A stretch of DNA of 64,000 bases from Candidatus Dependentiae bacterium (GTDB lineage Bacteria > Babelota > Babeliae > Babelales > UBA12411): positions 113,839 to 177,838 of the forward strand of contig DOJW01000001.1 in NCBI GenBank assembly GCA_003511165.1. The letters run 5' to 3'. Shown here in pieces: positions 47,246 to 57,400 of the stretch. The stretch's first letter is position 1; each line of letters opens with the position of its first letter. The notes below the pieces were generated by a model, which did no database searches, had not been told where the DNA came from, and saw only the letters and a list, made by a program, of their open reading frames with translations. The position numbers and the translations under genes were made by a program.

Positions 47246-48577
47246 ATGAACCAGGATTCTATTTCTTTTTTATCGCAAGAGGCTTTACCGACAAATGGCA
47301 TACCGCTATTTTATGATATTTTCAATGTCTCTTCGCATCTTAGCCAGATTGAAGTTGTGGCACCGGCAAATATCGTTAATAAAATTTTTGATTTGACAGT
47401 TGAGCTTTGCAAAAGTGAGGTTCAAGTTTCGGGGTTCAATTCTGTTCCTGGGGTGTATCTAAAAGAACATTATAAAAACGAGATTGAAGCGGCGGTAAAA
47501 AGTTTTTTATTGCACTATTTTATTTTGGATTTTGTTATCGAAAAGATAATTGAAACTAAAGTACACATGGCAAGTTATCCTCGTCTTATAAAAATGAATC
47601 AAGATGAAAGAGGCAATATTTTGTTTTTATTTGATATTTCACTTGCAAACAAAATAGAAATTAAAGAGTGGAAATATTTTCCTTTTAAACCTCCTCGTAG
47701 AAAAAATTATAAAGATTTGGATAAGCAGGTAGATATTTTTTTACGCAAAGAGCTTGAGTGTACTAAAAAGTCATCAACCGATACCGTAGAGCCTGGGGAC
47801 TGGATTTGTTTCGAAGCTCTTTTGGTTGATAGAGATAAAAATGTAGTTTTTGATAGTTTCAAACAAGATTTGTGGATTCGAGTTGATTTTCAATCTTTTG
47901 CCGATATTGCAAATAAATATTTTATAGGCAAAAAAGAGGGTGACAGTTTTATTATTGATTATTTACCAATAAGCAAAGGTTTTGAAGACAACTTATTTGA
48001 AAAGCATAGTTTTTTGATCAAGATCAAAGAAGTTGTGAAGGGCAATGTTTTTTTGCTTAGCGATTTCAAAATTAATTTTAAGTTGAAAAACAAAGTTGAA
48101 ATGCATGAAAAACTGGTTGAAGTTTTCTCATTTCGAAATGATATCTCTCAGCGAAGAGCTATCATCGAAGAAATGTTTCATATATTTTTTTCAAAACATC
48201 GCTTTGAAGTTCCAAAACATCTTGTGATTAGAAAGCAAGAAGATCTTCTTGCTGTGCTTAAAAACAAACCGGATTATTCGGTTTACAAGCAAAATAAAGA
48301 TTTTGAAGATCAAGTTGAGCGCCTTGCAGAGCGGATTTTGAAGGAAGAAATTTTGATAGATCAAATTGCAAGTAGCGAAAATATGGAAGTAGATTCGAAA
48401 GATATTAAATGTTATCTTAATCTTCTTTGCAATAGCAGGTTAAAAGAATTTATTTATTTTAAGCCGGGCAATGATCTTTTTGAAGAAGGCTCTATTCCGG
48501 TGAAAGATGTTTCTTTAAAACAAATTTGCAGAAGAGAAAAAACTTTAAACTTTATTCTTTATACATTAACTAAATGA
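47246..48577 (+). CDS. tig: Divergent trigger factor
   Basis: A 443-residue protein with trigger-factor layout: N-terminal ribosome-binding-like domain (residues ~33-120), PPIase-like domain (EPGDWICFEALLVD onward, ~195-280), and a long helical C-terminal domain with VDSKDIKCYLN. The ribosome-binding GFRxGxxP loop is altered to GFNSVPG (63-69), lacking the basic residues. Length matches trigger factor (~430). AAAGGAG precedes the ATG. Chaperone role is inferred; the missing motif is a reason for caution. Confidence 0.65.
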   Translation: MNQDSISFLSQEALPTNGIPLFYDIFNVSSHLSQIEVVAPANIVNKIFDLTVELCKSEVQVSGFNSVPGVYLKEHYKNEIEAAVKSFLLHYFILDFVIEKIIETKVHMASYPRLIKMNQDERGNILFLFDISLANKIEIKEWKYFPFKPPRRKNYKDLDKQVDIFLRKELECTKKSSTDTVEPGDWICFEALLVDRDKNVVFDSFKQDLWIRVDFQSFADIANKYFIGKKEGDSFIIDYLPISKGFEDNLFEKHSFLIKIKEVVKGNVFLLSDFKINFKLKNKVEMHEKLVEVFSFRNDISQRRAIIEEMFHIFFSKHRFEVPKHLVIRKQEDLLAVLKNKPDYSVYKQNKDFEDQVERLAERILKEEILIDQIASSENMEVDSKDIKCYLNLLCNSRLKEFIYFKPGNDLFEEGSIPVKDVSLKQICRREKTLNFILYTLTK

Positions 48578-48604
48578 CATAGAATTTTTTGAAAGGTTCC
48601 TTAG

Positions 48605-49531
48605 ATGAAAAGAAAGGTTGTAATTATTGGATCAGGTCCAGCAGGCCTTACAGCAGCGATTTATACAGCTCGTGCAAAGTTGAATCCTCTTGTGATCGAA
48701 GGTAACTCGCCTGGTGGGCAGCTTGTGACAACTACATACATTGAAAATTGGCCAGGGGAAAAAAAGATACTTGGTGCACAATTGATGAACAATATTCGTG
48801 AACATGCAAAAGCATATGGTGCAGAGATTATTTCCGATTTGGCTGTCAATGTTGATTTTTCTTCGCAACCTTACAAAATTTTTACTCAAAGTGGCAAAAT
48901 AATCGAATCCGATTCTGTCATCATCGCAACCGGCGCATCACACCGCAAACTAAATATTGGGGGTGAAAAAGAATATTGGGGGCGAGGTGTTGGTACATGC
49001 GCAACATGCGATGGTCCATTTTTTGCAGAGCAAGATGTAGTGATAATCGGTGGTGGAAATACCGCCGTCACAGAAGCTTCGTTTTTGTGTCGCTTTGCCA
49101 AAAAAATCACAATCATCCAAAATTTGGAAACTCTTTCTGCAAACGATCCGATCAAAGATGAAGTTTTAGCAGATCCAAAAATTAATGTAGTTTACAATTC
49201 GCTTGCTATGGAAATCGTTGGTGACGGGCAAAATGTTACCGGTGTAAAAATCAAAAATCAAAAAGACAATTCTACATCTGTGATTCCAGCGCGCGGCGTT
49301 TTTGTCGCTATAGGTTTCAAACCAAACACTGAAATTTTCAAAAATCATTTGGAAGTTGATTCGTATGGATATTTAAAACTTTCAGGTTCTACCCAAACCA
49401 GCAAAGAGGGAATTTTTGCAGCTGGTGATGTAGCCGATTTTAAATATATGCAGGCGATAGTTTCTTCAGGTTTTGGATGCATGGCTGCGCTTGATTGTGA
49501 AATTTATTTGAGGGGAAAGAAGAAAGAGTAA
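48605..49531 (+). CDS. trxB: Thioredoxin reductase
   Basis: A 308-residue flavoprotein: FAD-binding GSGPAGLTAAIYTARA, redox pair C132-A-T-C135 (GTCATCDGPFF), NADPH-binding IGGGNTAVTEA, and the C-terminal GIFAAGDVADF. Normal length. It reduces thioredoxin with NADPH. No thioredoxin gene is in this window. Confidence 0.95.
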   Translation: MKRKVVIIGSGPAGLTAAIYTARAKLNPLVIEGNSPGGQLVTTTYIENWPGEKKILGAQLMNNIREHAKAYGAEIISDLAVNVDFSSQPYKIFTQSGKIIESDSVIIATGASHRKLNIGGEKEYWGRGVGTCATCDGPFFAEQDVVIIGGGNTAVTEASFLCRFAKKITIIQNLETLSANDPIKDEVLADPKINVVYNSLAMEIVGDGQNVTGVKIKNQKDNSTSVIPARGVFVAIGFKPNTEIFKNHLEVDSYGYLKLSGSTQTSKEGIFAAGDVADFKYMQAIVSSGFGCMAALDCEIYLRGKKKE

Positions 49532-49725
49532 TATTAAATATTATGATAGAAAAGAAAAAATATTACATTAATAAACAAGCAACTCTTCTAGATATTAATT
49601 TTTAGTTTTTTTTACAAAAATCTTTTCTTTTTAAAAAACATTTATATACATTGAATTTCAACTGCCAAAAGCAGCGATGAATAAACAATAAAAATAGTTA
49701 CAAAAAACCTTTTAAAAGGAGAGCA

Positions 49726-51267
49726 ATGAAAAAAAGGTTCATGAAAGTTTTAGCATCAAGTATTGTTGTTATTGCATTCATTCCGCCATTGTGTGCAAAA
49801 AACGACAAAACAAGTCAAACGTTTTTTATGCCTAGAACATCAACCGAAAATGGTGTTTTGGAAATGGCGTTAAACGGATTTGAATTAACTCATGCACAAT
49901 ATAAGCACGATCAAGCGGAATATGTTAGACCTAAAAATCGTCCTATGGTGTATTTTCAAGATATATACTATATGGAACAATCTAGAAATGATGAAGATTT
50001 AGCAAAATATTTTTTACTAGGTAACAAAACGGAACTTAATGTCTTGCAGTCTGGCGGTGGAGATATATATTCTGGTTGGTTAGGTTTATATGGCTCAACA
50101 GGTCATTATGATAAAATGTTTAGTATCAGACCTAAAAGAAAAATATTTGGAGCTACAATAAATTATCATCAAGATTTAAGTCCTATGGTAAACAATTTAT
50201 GGTTCGCAGCATTTCTTCCTGTTGTTAAAGCAGAACATTATTTAAAACTTATTGAGTATAAACAAGGTGAAGCTGCTGTAGAGTCTATAGGTACACCTCT
50301 TTCATTTAATCAACCGAATCCAAATCCAGCAAGTGCACGTTTTACTGATATTAGAAGCGCATTGAACAATATGTACTGGAAGTATGGTAAATTCAGTACA
50401 AGCAAAATGCATCTTGTAAGTCTTGATGATCTACAGTTAAAGCTTGGTTATAATATTTTAACAAATTACAAAAAATATCACTGGGGTGTTTACGGAGATT
50501 TACTCATTGCTTTGGGGGATGCGCCTAAAGCAGATTATCTTTTTGAATCAATGGTTGGAAACGGTGGACATACAGGTCTTGGAATTGGTACTAATTTTGA
50601 CTGCTCTATTTTCACAGGTAAAAAACGCAATATTTTTTTATATGGTGATTTGAAATATAGATATCTTTTTTCATCCACAGAAAAACGTTCATTTGATCTT
50701 GTAAATAATGGAAACTGGTCAAGATATATGTGGGTTGTAAAAAATGATGGTCTTGGAACATTGGATTATGGAATAAACAATTTCACGCGTGATTTGAAAG
50801 TTAAGCCAAAAAGCCAATTTGAAGGTTTACTAGCATTGCACGGCAAATTTTCTGACTTTAATGTAGAGCTTGGTTACAATTTGTGGGCAAAGCAAGCTGA
50901 AAAAGTTAGCTTGAAGCAAGCATGGAATGCAGAGACTGAAAATATTGGTTTACCTGCATATACTGCCGGTGGAGTTCTTCAAACAGCTGTAACAGGTTCT
51001 GCAGGTAAAATTGCCAACAATGTTCGAGATTCTCGGCAGGTTGCATCTGACTCATCGTTTGTTAGAATTCAAGCAAGCGATTTAAATCTTGCATCTGCTG
51101 CGCATCAATCAGTTCTTGCACAAAAATTTTATGCTGGCGTTGGTTTAAATTATAGATTTTTTAAACGTCCTTGCATGATAGGTGTTACCGGTTCTTATGA
51201 ATTTGGTTCATCAAATACAGCTCTTGATCAATGGGGAATCATGCTCAATACAAACTTCAGTTTTTAA
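49726..51267 (+). CDS. Predicted outer-membrane barrel protein
   Basis: A 513-residue protein with signal peptide (KKRFMKVLASSIVVIAFIPPLCA). The mature part alternates aromatic and polar residues in short strands and ends NTNFSF, with the C-terminal Phe typical of BAM-assembled barrels. Several loops are Gly/Asn-rich. Function unknown; a porin-like or receptor role is likely. AAAAGGAGAGC precedes the ATG and a strong terminator follows. Confidence 0.7.
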   Translation: MKKRFMKVLASSIVVIAFIPPLCAKNDKTSQTFFMPRTSTENGVLEMALNGFELTHAQYKHDQAEYVRPKNRPMVYFQDIYYMEQSRNDEDLAKYFLLGNKTELNVLQSGGGDIYSGWLGLYGSTGHYDKMFSIRPKRKIFGATINYHQDLSPMVNNLWFAAFLPVVKAEHYLKLIEYKQGEAAVESIGTPLSFNQPNPNPASARFTDIRSALNNMYWKYGKFSTSKMHLVSLDDLQLKLGYNILTNYKKYHWGVYGDLLIALGDAPKADYLFESMVGNGGHTGLGIGTNFDCSIFTGKKRNIFLYGDLKYRYLFSSTEKRSFDLVNNGNWSRYMWVVKNDGLGTLDYGINNFTRDLKVKPKSQFEGLLALHGKFSDFNVELGYNLWAKQAEKVSLKQAWNAETENIGLPAYTAGGVLQTAVTGSAGKIANNVRDSRQVASDSSFVRIQASDLNLASAAHQSVLAQKFYAGVGLNYRFFKRPCMIGVTGSYEFGSSNTALDQWGIMLNTNFSF

Positions 51268-51283
51268 TAATTTAGTAAAAAAT

Positions 51284-51317
51284 AAAAAAGGAGGGGGAAA
51301 TTTCCCCCTCCTTTTTT
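51284..51317. terminator. Bidirectional terminator
   Basis: A perfect 34-base palindrome with arms AAAAAAGGAGGGGGAAA and its complement, and T runs on both strands. It separates the barrel gene and the convergent secreted-protein gene. Confidence 0.9.
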
Positions 51318-51330
51318 ATTGCGTTTATTT

Positions 51331-52749
51331 TTAATCTATTGCTATTTCATCAGGATTGAATCCTGGATCTTCTACAGCAGCTACTGGTGGTTCTGGAACT
51401 TTCTCACCAGAATCTGCCATTGATTGTTCGATCATATTGATATTTAACCCAAGCTGTCCAAGTACAGGATCTATTATAGGTTTAATATAGCTAAATCCAG
51501 GAGTGCGAGGTATTGCTTTAAAGAGTTCGCGCTTTAAGAATGTCATAATTAACTCATCACCTTTTGGACCTTTGCGAAGCTTTGCAAATTTAATTATGGT
51601 GCCTAAGAGCGCATTTTTTGCTTTTACATATTTATTTAGAGCTTCTGCGATCATTTTCGCATTGTTGGATGCTTTTGCTGCATTGTATGCAGATGCAGCA
51701 ATAACATATTCTCTGAGTTTGTTTTTAAATTGTTCGACAGCCTCTTTTCCAAATTTTTCTTCTATTTCTTTGTAAAATTTATCGCGTTCGGTTTCTTTGC
51801 CTTTTTTGATAACATTCTCTGTTAAAAATTTTAGGGCGTCAGCGGAATCTTTTTTGGCTCTCCAGGCAATGGCCAAATATCTTTTGACAGCTTCATAAAA
51901 GGACATCATAACAAGATCCGCAGCTTTCATCGCATCTGTGTATCCTTCGTCGCCTTCAAATTTGCGATTTTGTACATTGTAAACATCTACCAAACGCAGA
52001 TTTATAAACTCAACGCTGTTAACAGATCTATTGTTATCCAAATGGCTTGGGAATCTGACAGATTCTACAATTTTTAGCATTGGTGCAGGAAGGACGTTCA
52101 AATTTATTTCTGCTGGTTTATTAGGATATTGTGCTTGTTTAGCGAGGGTGTATCTAGATGCAAGTTTTAAAAGTTCGCCAATTGCTTCATATTTGTTAGG
52201 GGAACCTTTTTTTGCCGCTTTTACAAGCTGAATGAATTTAACCAAAAGTATTGATTCTGCATTTAATATAACAATACTTTCAAGGACAAATAAAGCTGCC
52301 GCTTGTGCTTGAATTATAGGATCTTTTCCGCTGACCATTAAATCGGCACAAAGTTTTTTGAAATCTTCAACTTTTTTGCTTTTTAGTAGACCTTCGGCTT
52401 CGCTAGCTTTTGCACCATCTTTTTCTTTTAATTTATTTATAAAGGCATCTTCTACCAGGTTGAGAGCATTCAGAGTGATAGGCCCGATATTGAATGTTAC
52501 AAGACCTTCAATTTTTTCTGGAAATGCTAAACTTTCGTCCCCGCAGCCTTCAAAACCAAAATCATATCTTATACTTGCTTTTACATATTCGTTTCCAAGA
52601 TTTGCTGAAATTTTGGAACTATTATAGTCTTCGCTAATTTTTGGCTTTGCCCAATCTGGAATTGTAACTTTTTTTAGATCAAGTGAATGAATTATTGATT
52701 GTGTAAAAAAAGTTAGTCCAATAAACAAAAATATTTTTTTGTTGCTCAT
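51331..52749 (-). CDS. Secreted helical protein, unknown (related to 53130 product)
   Basis: A 472-residue protein with signal peptide (NKKIFLFIGLTFFTQSIIHS). The mature part is mainly alpha-helical and Lys/Ala/Glu-rich. The end reads VPEPPVAAVEDPGFNPDEIAID, close to the end of the product coded at 53130-54407; the preceding IIDPVLGQLGL also matches. I take the two as distant paralogues. AAGGAGAACGA precedes the ATG. No known family. Confidence 0.6.
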   Translation of the reverse strand: MSNKKIFLFIGLTFFTQSIIHSLDLKKVTIPDWAKPKISEDYNSSKISANLGNEYVKASIRYDFGFEGCGDESLAFPEKIEGLVTFNIGPITLNALNLVEDAFINKLKEKDGAKASEAEGLLKSKKVEDFKKLCADLMVSGKDPIIQAQAAALFVLESIVILNAESILLVKFIQLVKAAKKGSPNKYEAIGELLKLASRYTLAKQAQYPNKPAEINLNVLPAPMLKIVESVRFPSHLDNNRSVNSVEFINLRLVDVYNVQNRKFEGDEGYTDAMKAADLVMMSFYEAVKRYLAIAWRAKKDSADALKFLTENVIKKGKETERDKFYKEIEEKFGKEAVEQFKNKLREYVIAASAYNAAKASNNAKMIAEALNKYVKAKNALLGTIIKFAKLRKGPKGDELIMTFLKRELFKAIPRTPGFSYIKPIIDPVLGQLGLNINMIEQSMADSGEKVPEPPVAAVEDPGFNPDEIAID

Positions 52750-52897
52750 TCGTTCTCCTTTTTTTGATATTAATAAGAATAAATGTTTCTAATTGTTAGA
52801 AACATAACTTTTGAAAAGGTAACAAAAATAAAGATAGCGAATCAATTATTTGGTATCTTTATTTTTTTTAATTATTAATAAATTATCAATAGACTTT

Positions 52898-53016
52898 TTC
52901 TGAAACTATTTTTGTAATTCAAATAAAAAAAATGGATTCCCGCCTCCACGGGAATGGCGAAGGTGCTTGGGTCATCCTCGCGAATGCGGGGATCCATAAA
53001 TACTAAAGTTTCAGAA
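52898..53016. repeat. GC-rich palindromic (MITE/REP-like) element
   Basis: Within AT-rich intergenic DNA, 52932-52997 is a GC-rich block bounded by ATGGATTCCCGC and GCGGGGATCCAT and folding into two hairpins (ATTCCCG/CGGGAAT with a 6-base loop; ATCCTCGC/GCGGGGAT). Outer 10-bp inverted repeats TTCTGAAACT (52898-52907) and AGTTTCAGAA (53007-53016) flank it. The core resembles the ATGGATCCCCGC-type palindromes scattered in many bacterial genomes. No coding frame. Confidence 0.65.
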
Positions 53017-53129
53017 GAGTTCTAATGAATAAAGTCTAAACATTGATTTTTATTTTTGGATTTTGTTACTTTTGTGCAAGTGAGAGTTTTTTATTTTTAT
53101 TTTTGCTTAAGAATATGCTTAGGAGGAGT

Positions 53130-54407
53130 ATGATTTTGTTTAAAAAAATAATTTTATTTTTAACTATATGGTTAATGAGTTGTTCTTTTATTTTGCCACA
53201 AACAGCTGCTGAGAAATCTATGGAGACAGACAAGCAGTTAAATCAAAAAGATTATGGAAAACTTTTTGGTGATGAATTGAGTTTGGCAAAGCGAAAGTTG
53301 ATAGCGTTAAAGGATTTTTTAACTCCAAGCGGTATTAAAAATGGATTAAAAAGTATGCAAGGTTTTGCTACAACTTCGCAAATAAAATTTGCGACAAAAG
53401 AAAACGATGGTTTACTTATAGACAAGGGATATTTTGGGGCGGGTAACATCGCGGAGCCATTTGCAGGATTAAAGGTTGTTTACACTTGCGAAGGATTTAA
53501 ACTTTTTACATTTTGGGAAGCGGCCCTGCAAAAATCATCGGAACTTTTTTTGGAAAAAATGTCTTTAAACAATTTTTTTAATATTGATCCGGTTGAAGAG
53601 TTCCTTCTTAATTTTATTTTTCTTTCGAAAGATCGGTTTGATAACAATATAAATTCGACAGTTTTATTTGTTGAACTAAATCTTTTACTTTACCGATATT
53701 TTACAACTTTTGGTGATAAAGCTATAAGTTCACAATTTAGTAAGAATTCATTGTTTGTTGAGATGGCTAAATCTTTGCAAGTAAAGTATAAAGGGTCGAG
53801 CAAAGATTTAATAACTTTTTTGGATGATGTTTATAAAGAAGTAAAACCTTTATATGTAAGACATTTTGGATTGAAACTTGAAGGTGCAAAATTTGTAAAA
53901 GATCCAGACTATATTCCAGATGGAAGTAAGTTGAATAAAGGCCAATCATTAGGACTTCTTGTTGCGATTATTACTAAAGCATTTGTTAATTATCAAATTT
54001 TAAGTGCAGATTATCAAAAAACGGTAAATGGAAAAGCAGCTTATCAAAAAATGTTAAAAGCTATTGATGATGCGTCAAAAGCAACAAAATTTGTAGATAA
54101 AAATAGAATGAGACTAGAAGCTTTATCTAATTATTCTCAAGGCATGCCAGGGTTTAATGATGAGCTTATAAATAAATTTTTAGTACCAGAAGTTGTTGCG
54201 ATTTATGGTCGTTTGGCAGACTCTTCGCTTAAAGGGGTAATAGATTCAGTTTTAGATTCGGCTTTAGCTGTTTTTGGTTTATCTCTTTCGTCTATATCAG
54301 GTGCTATAAATACTGCTAAGCGTGAGCCAGAACCTCCTTCTGCAAATCCTCAAGATTATCCTGAAATAGGTTTTGATCCCGATCAAATTTCGTTAGATAG
54401 TTTTTAA
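53130..54407 (+). CDS. Secreted helical protein, unknown (possible lipoprotein)
   Basis: About 425 residues. The N-terminus (FKKIILFLTIWLMSCSF) is a signal peptide and could be a lipoprotein signal ending in LMSC. The rest is helical. The tail EPEPPSANPQDYPEIGFDPDQISLDSF matches the product of 51331-52749 in its GFxPDxI pattern. I reject the TTG at 53043 and prefer ATG 53130 or TTG 53136; AGGAGGAG at 53121-53128 suits the latter better. It is divergent from its relative across the palindromic element. Confidence 0.6.
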   Translation: MILFKKIILFLTIWLMSCSFILPQTAAEKSMETDKQLNQKDYGKLFGDELSLAKRKLIALKDFLTPSGIKNGLKSMQGFATTSQIKFATKENDGLLIDKGYFGAGNIAEPFAGLKVVYTCEGFKLFTFWEAALQKSSELFLEKMSLNNFFNIDPVEEFLLNFIFLSKDRFDNNINSTVLFVELNLLLYRYFTTFGDKAISSQFSKNSLFVEMAKSLQVKYKGSSKDLITFLDDVYKEVKPLYVRHFGLKLEGAKFVKDPDYIPDGSKLNKGQSLGLLVAIITKAFVNYQILSADYQKTVNGKAAYQKMLKAIDDASKATKFVDKNRMRLEALSNYSQGMPGFNDELINKFLVPEVVAIYGRLADSSLKGVIDSVLDSALAVFGLSLSSISGAINTAKREPEPPSANPQDYPEIGFDPDQISLDSF

Positions 54408-54437
54408 AAATTTAAATATTAATAATAAGGAGAAAGT

Positions 54438-57400
54438 ATGAAAATAAATAAATTTTATTTAATTTTTTTTATTTTCAATATTTTTACGGCTTTAAATACT
54501 GAACCGATAGAAGTTTCTACACCTGTAGAAATTCCTGTGGTCGGGTCAGTAGTTTTGGCTGGTAAAGTTGATATTGATGCGCAGTTTGGGCAGTTAAGTG
54601 GGAAATTAACGGATCCCAAATATAATTTGGAAGTTCCTGGTTTTTTCACTGTTAATAATTGGACCGTTGGAATGGGATTTCAAATATCTAATCCGACTGC
54701 AAATGGTTTGATTTTGACAGGCGATTTTACCGGTTTGGGCCTAACAGGAAAAGCTGGTCTTAAAGAGTTCATGCCGCTCAAAAAAAGTACTCATGCAGTT
54801 TTCGGAATAGATTTTGTAGGTGAAAAACCAGAAGTGCAATTTTTGCCAGGTAAAAGTGTTGATTTGACAGAAGTTGATTTGGTGGTAGACAAAGAAGGCG
54901 CACTTTTCCAAAAAGATGTTAAAAGTAATTTCAAAATAATATCGAAGGCTGAAATTTTAAAACAACAAGCAACTTTGGCTTTTAGATATGAAAAACAATT
55001 GCTCAATTTGGATTTTAAACTTGATACATTAAAGCTTGCAGATTTGTGTGAAGGTATGCAAATACCTGTATTTTTTTCAAACATTGTTTTAAAAAATGTT
55101 GTTTTTTATATAGATAATTTTAAATTTTCTCAAACAATGTCAGATGATTTTGAGATCAAATTTAAAGGTAATGTTGAGTTCAATACAGGCGTTGATGTCA
55201 TAGATAAAAATTCAAATGCAGAATTTGAAGCTGTTTTTTCCAAAAAACGAGGTTTATTTTTAAAAGCCAAAGCTAAAAATGTACCAGATTTACCGCTTAA
55301 AGATAAACTAAATCTTCAAGATATTTTACTTATGGTTAGAGTAAATAATGCAAAGCAGCAAGAAGGTTTACCGCTAAAAGAAAAAACCGGTTTTGCTTTT
55401 GCTTCCAAATTAAAAGTAAAAGATTTGATTACGACAGATCTTATTCCTTCTGATTTAGATGTTGATATGTATTTTGGAGTTAATATTGGTGCAGATAAAA
55501 AATCATGGGGATTTAATGTCGAAGGTTACCTTGTAACCAAAGATGTTTTTAAACCTTTGGCCTCGACTGGTATTGATATTTTAAAAGATATCGAAATGCA
55601 GCATGTTAAGCTTGGTGTTGATGTAACTTCAAAAACTCAAGATATTTTTATCGAAGGACAATCGGCGCTTAATATTTTGGGAAGTAAAAAGCAGCTTATT
55701 GCGAGATTAACATTTTTGCATACAGCAGATGGAAAAGCTGGAGTTGTGTTCAAAGGAGCATTGCTTCCAAATATGCAACTTGCAGATTGTCTTGAAGTTT
55801 TAAAAGGATCTCCCGTTGAGCATCTTAAGCTTACAGCAGCTGCATTTTTGGCTGCTACTATTGATGGAGTAAAAGATGATCAGTTTGGCATTAATGTTCC
55901 TAAGGGTTTAACTTTTGCAGCCACTTTGGATCTTGCCGATCCTGCAAATAAATCCGATTCAATTGATAATTTAAAACAAGTAGTTGGGGGAGGTTTCCCT
56001 ACAAAAGGTACAATTTACGGAACGATTGGTACAAAAGTAGATGATCTAAAACTTGTTATGATTTTGCCAGGCTTTTTGAAATTTAATGATCCAACCAAAC
56101 ATTTACGTTCAGCAGATATATTTTTAGAACTTTCGCCAAAAGGAATTTTTGTAGGAGGTTCTGTTTATGTTAAACCGCAACCTCAAGATCCAGATTTGAA
56201 ATTTTCTGCTCGAGTTGGTTTTAGTCCTGCGACGCAAGTAGTAAATTATTCAGGAACAATGGAAGGCTTGTGGCAAAATGTTTTGGGAACTGGAATTGAT
56301 ATTTCAGATGTTGCTGTTGCTGGACAAACGGATATAAAAGTTGTTTCTCAGTCAGGAATTCCTTTTACCGGTGGTGGATTTACAGGAAATACTAAAATAG
56401 GAACGGTTGCTCTTGGTTGTGCATTCAATGCAGGAACAGATTGGACAAATGAAATAATAGGACTTAAGGGTGACAATTTATCTATCAAAGATATTTGGAC
56501 ATCAATACTTACAAATCCTGTTTGCGGCGGATTAATTAAGTTTGCAAAAATTCCTATGGAAGTAATTAACAGAGTTCCAATTGATAAACTTCCAACTGAA
56601 AAATTAAAACATTTTGAAATTTATTTTGCGCCAACAGGTGGAAGAATTGGTGAAATATTATTTGATCCTGGAATAACAATCGCAGTAAATGCACAAGCAA
56701 GTCCATTGTTTTTCAATCAAGCGGTAGATTTTCTTTTCAAAATAGATATGAACGGAATCGTAGCAAGAGGTTGGCTGAGCAAATTTAATTTTAAAGATAT
56801 AGTTTCATTTTCTGGAACAGGACCGAAGAATGAACCAGATTATGGTCCAAATTTTAATTTGAATTTGACACTTGGTTCGGAGCCTACATTATTTTTGTCA
56901 GGAGTAGGTTCGATAGCACCACTGGCATTTAAAGGAAATGTTGCTGGCTGTGCAAATTTGAGTGGCTTTTATCTGCAAGGTGATGGACCTCTTTATAGCG
57001 GGATGTTAAATGGTTATCTTGAAATGACAGATTTTACCGTTGATAAAGTTGATTCTATTCGCAGTGGTTTTGGCAAATCTTATACACCTCCAACCGGTTT
57101 ATATTATGGAGTCGTACCTCCTCAGTTTGGAGCTGCAAAACCAGGAGATGTTGCATTTAGGTTTATTTTTAGCAATTCGGATATTACGGGCTATTTGAAG
57201 CGGGCTTTATCTGAAGCTGCTAGAACTATGCCAGGTACTTATAAATCTGCACTCGATGCTGCTAGCGATGCTTTTAATGGCGCTGTGGCTCAAGCAAATT
57301 CGTTGGTTTCAGGTGCTAAAAATTCTCTTGATAGCGTGAACGCAAGTATTGCTGATATTCAAGGTAGACTTGATTCTGCAAGAGGAACTTATAATAATCT

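Noticed and set aside
53043..53129. Upstream extension of the secreted protein from TTG 53043
   Set aside because: It would put a second hydrophobic stretch before the signal peptide and has no ribosome site; AGGAGGAG lies at 53121-53128.
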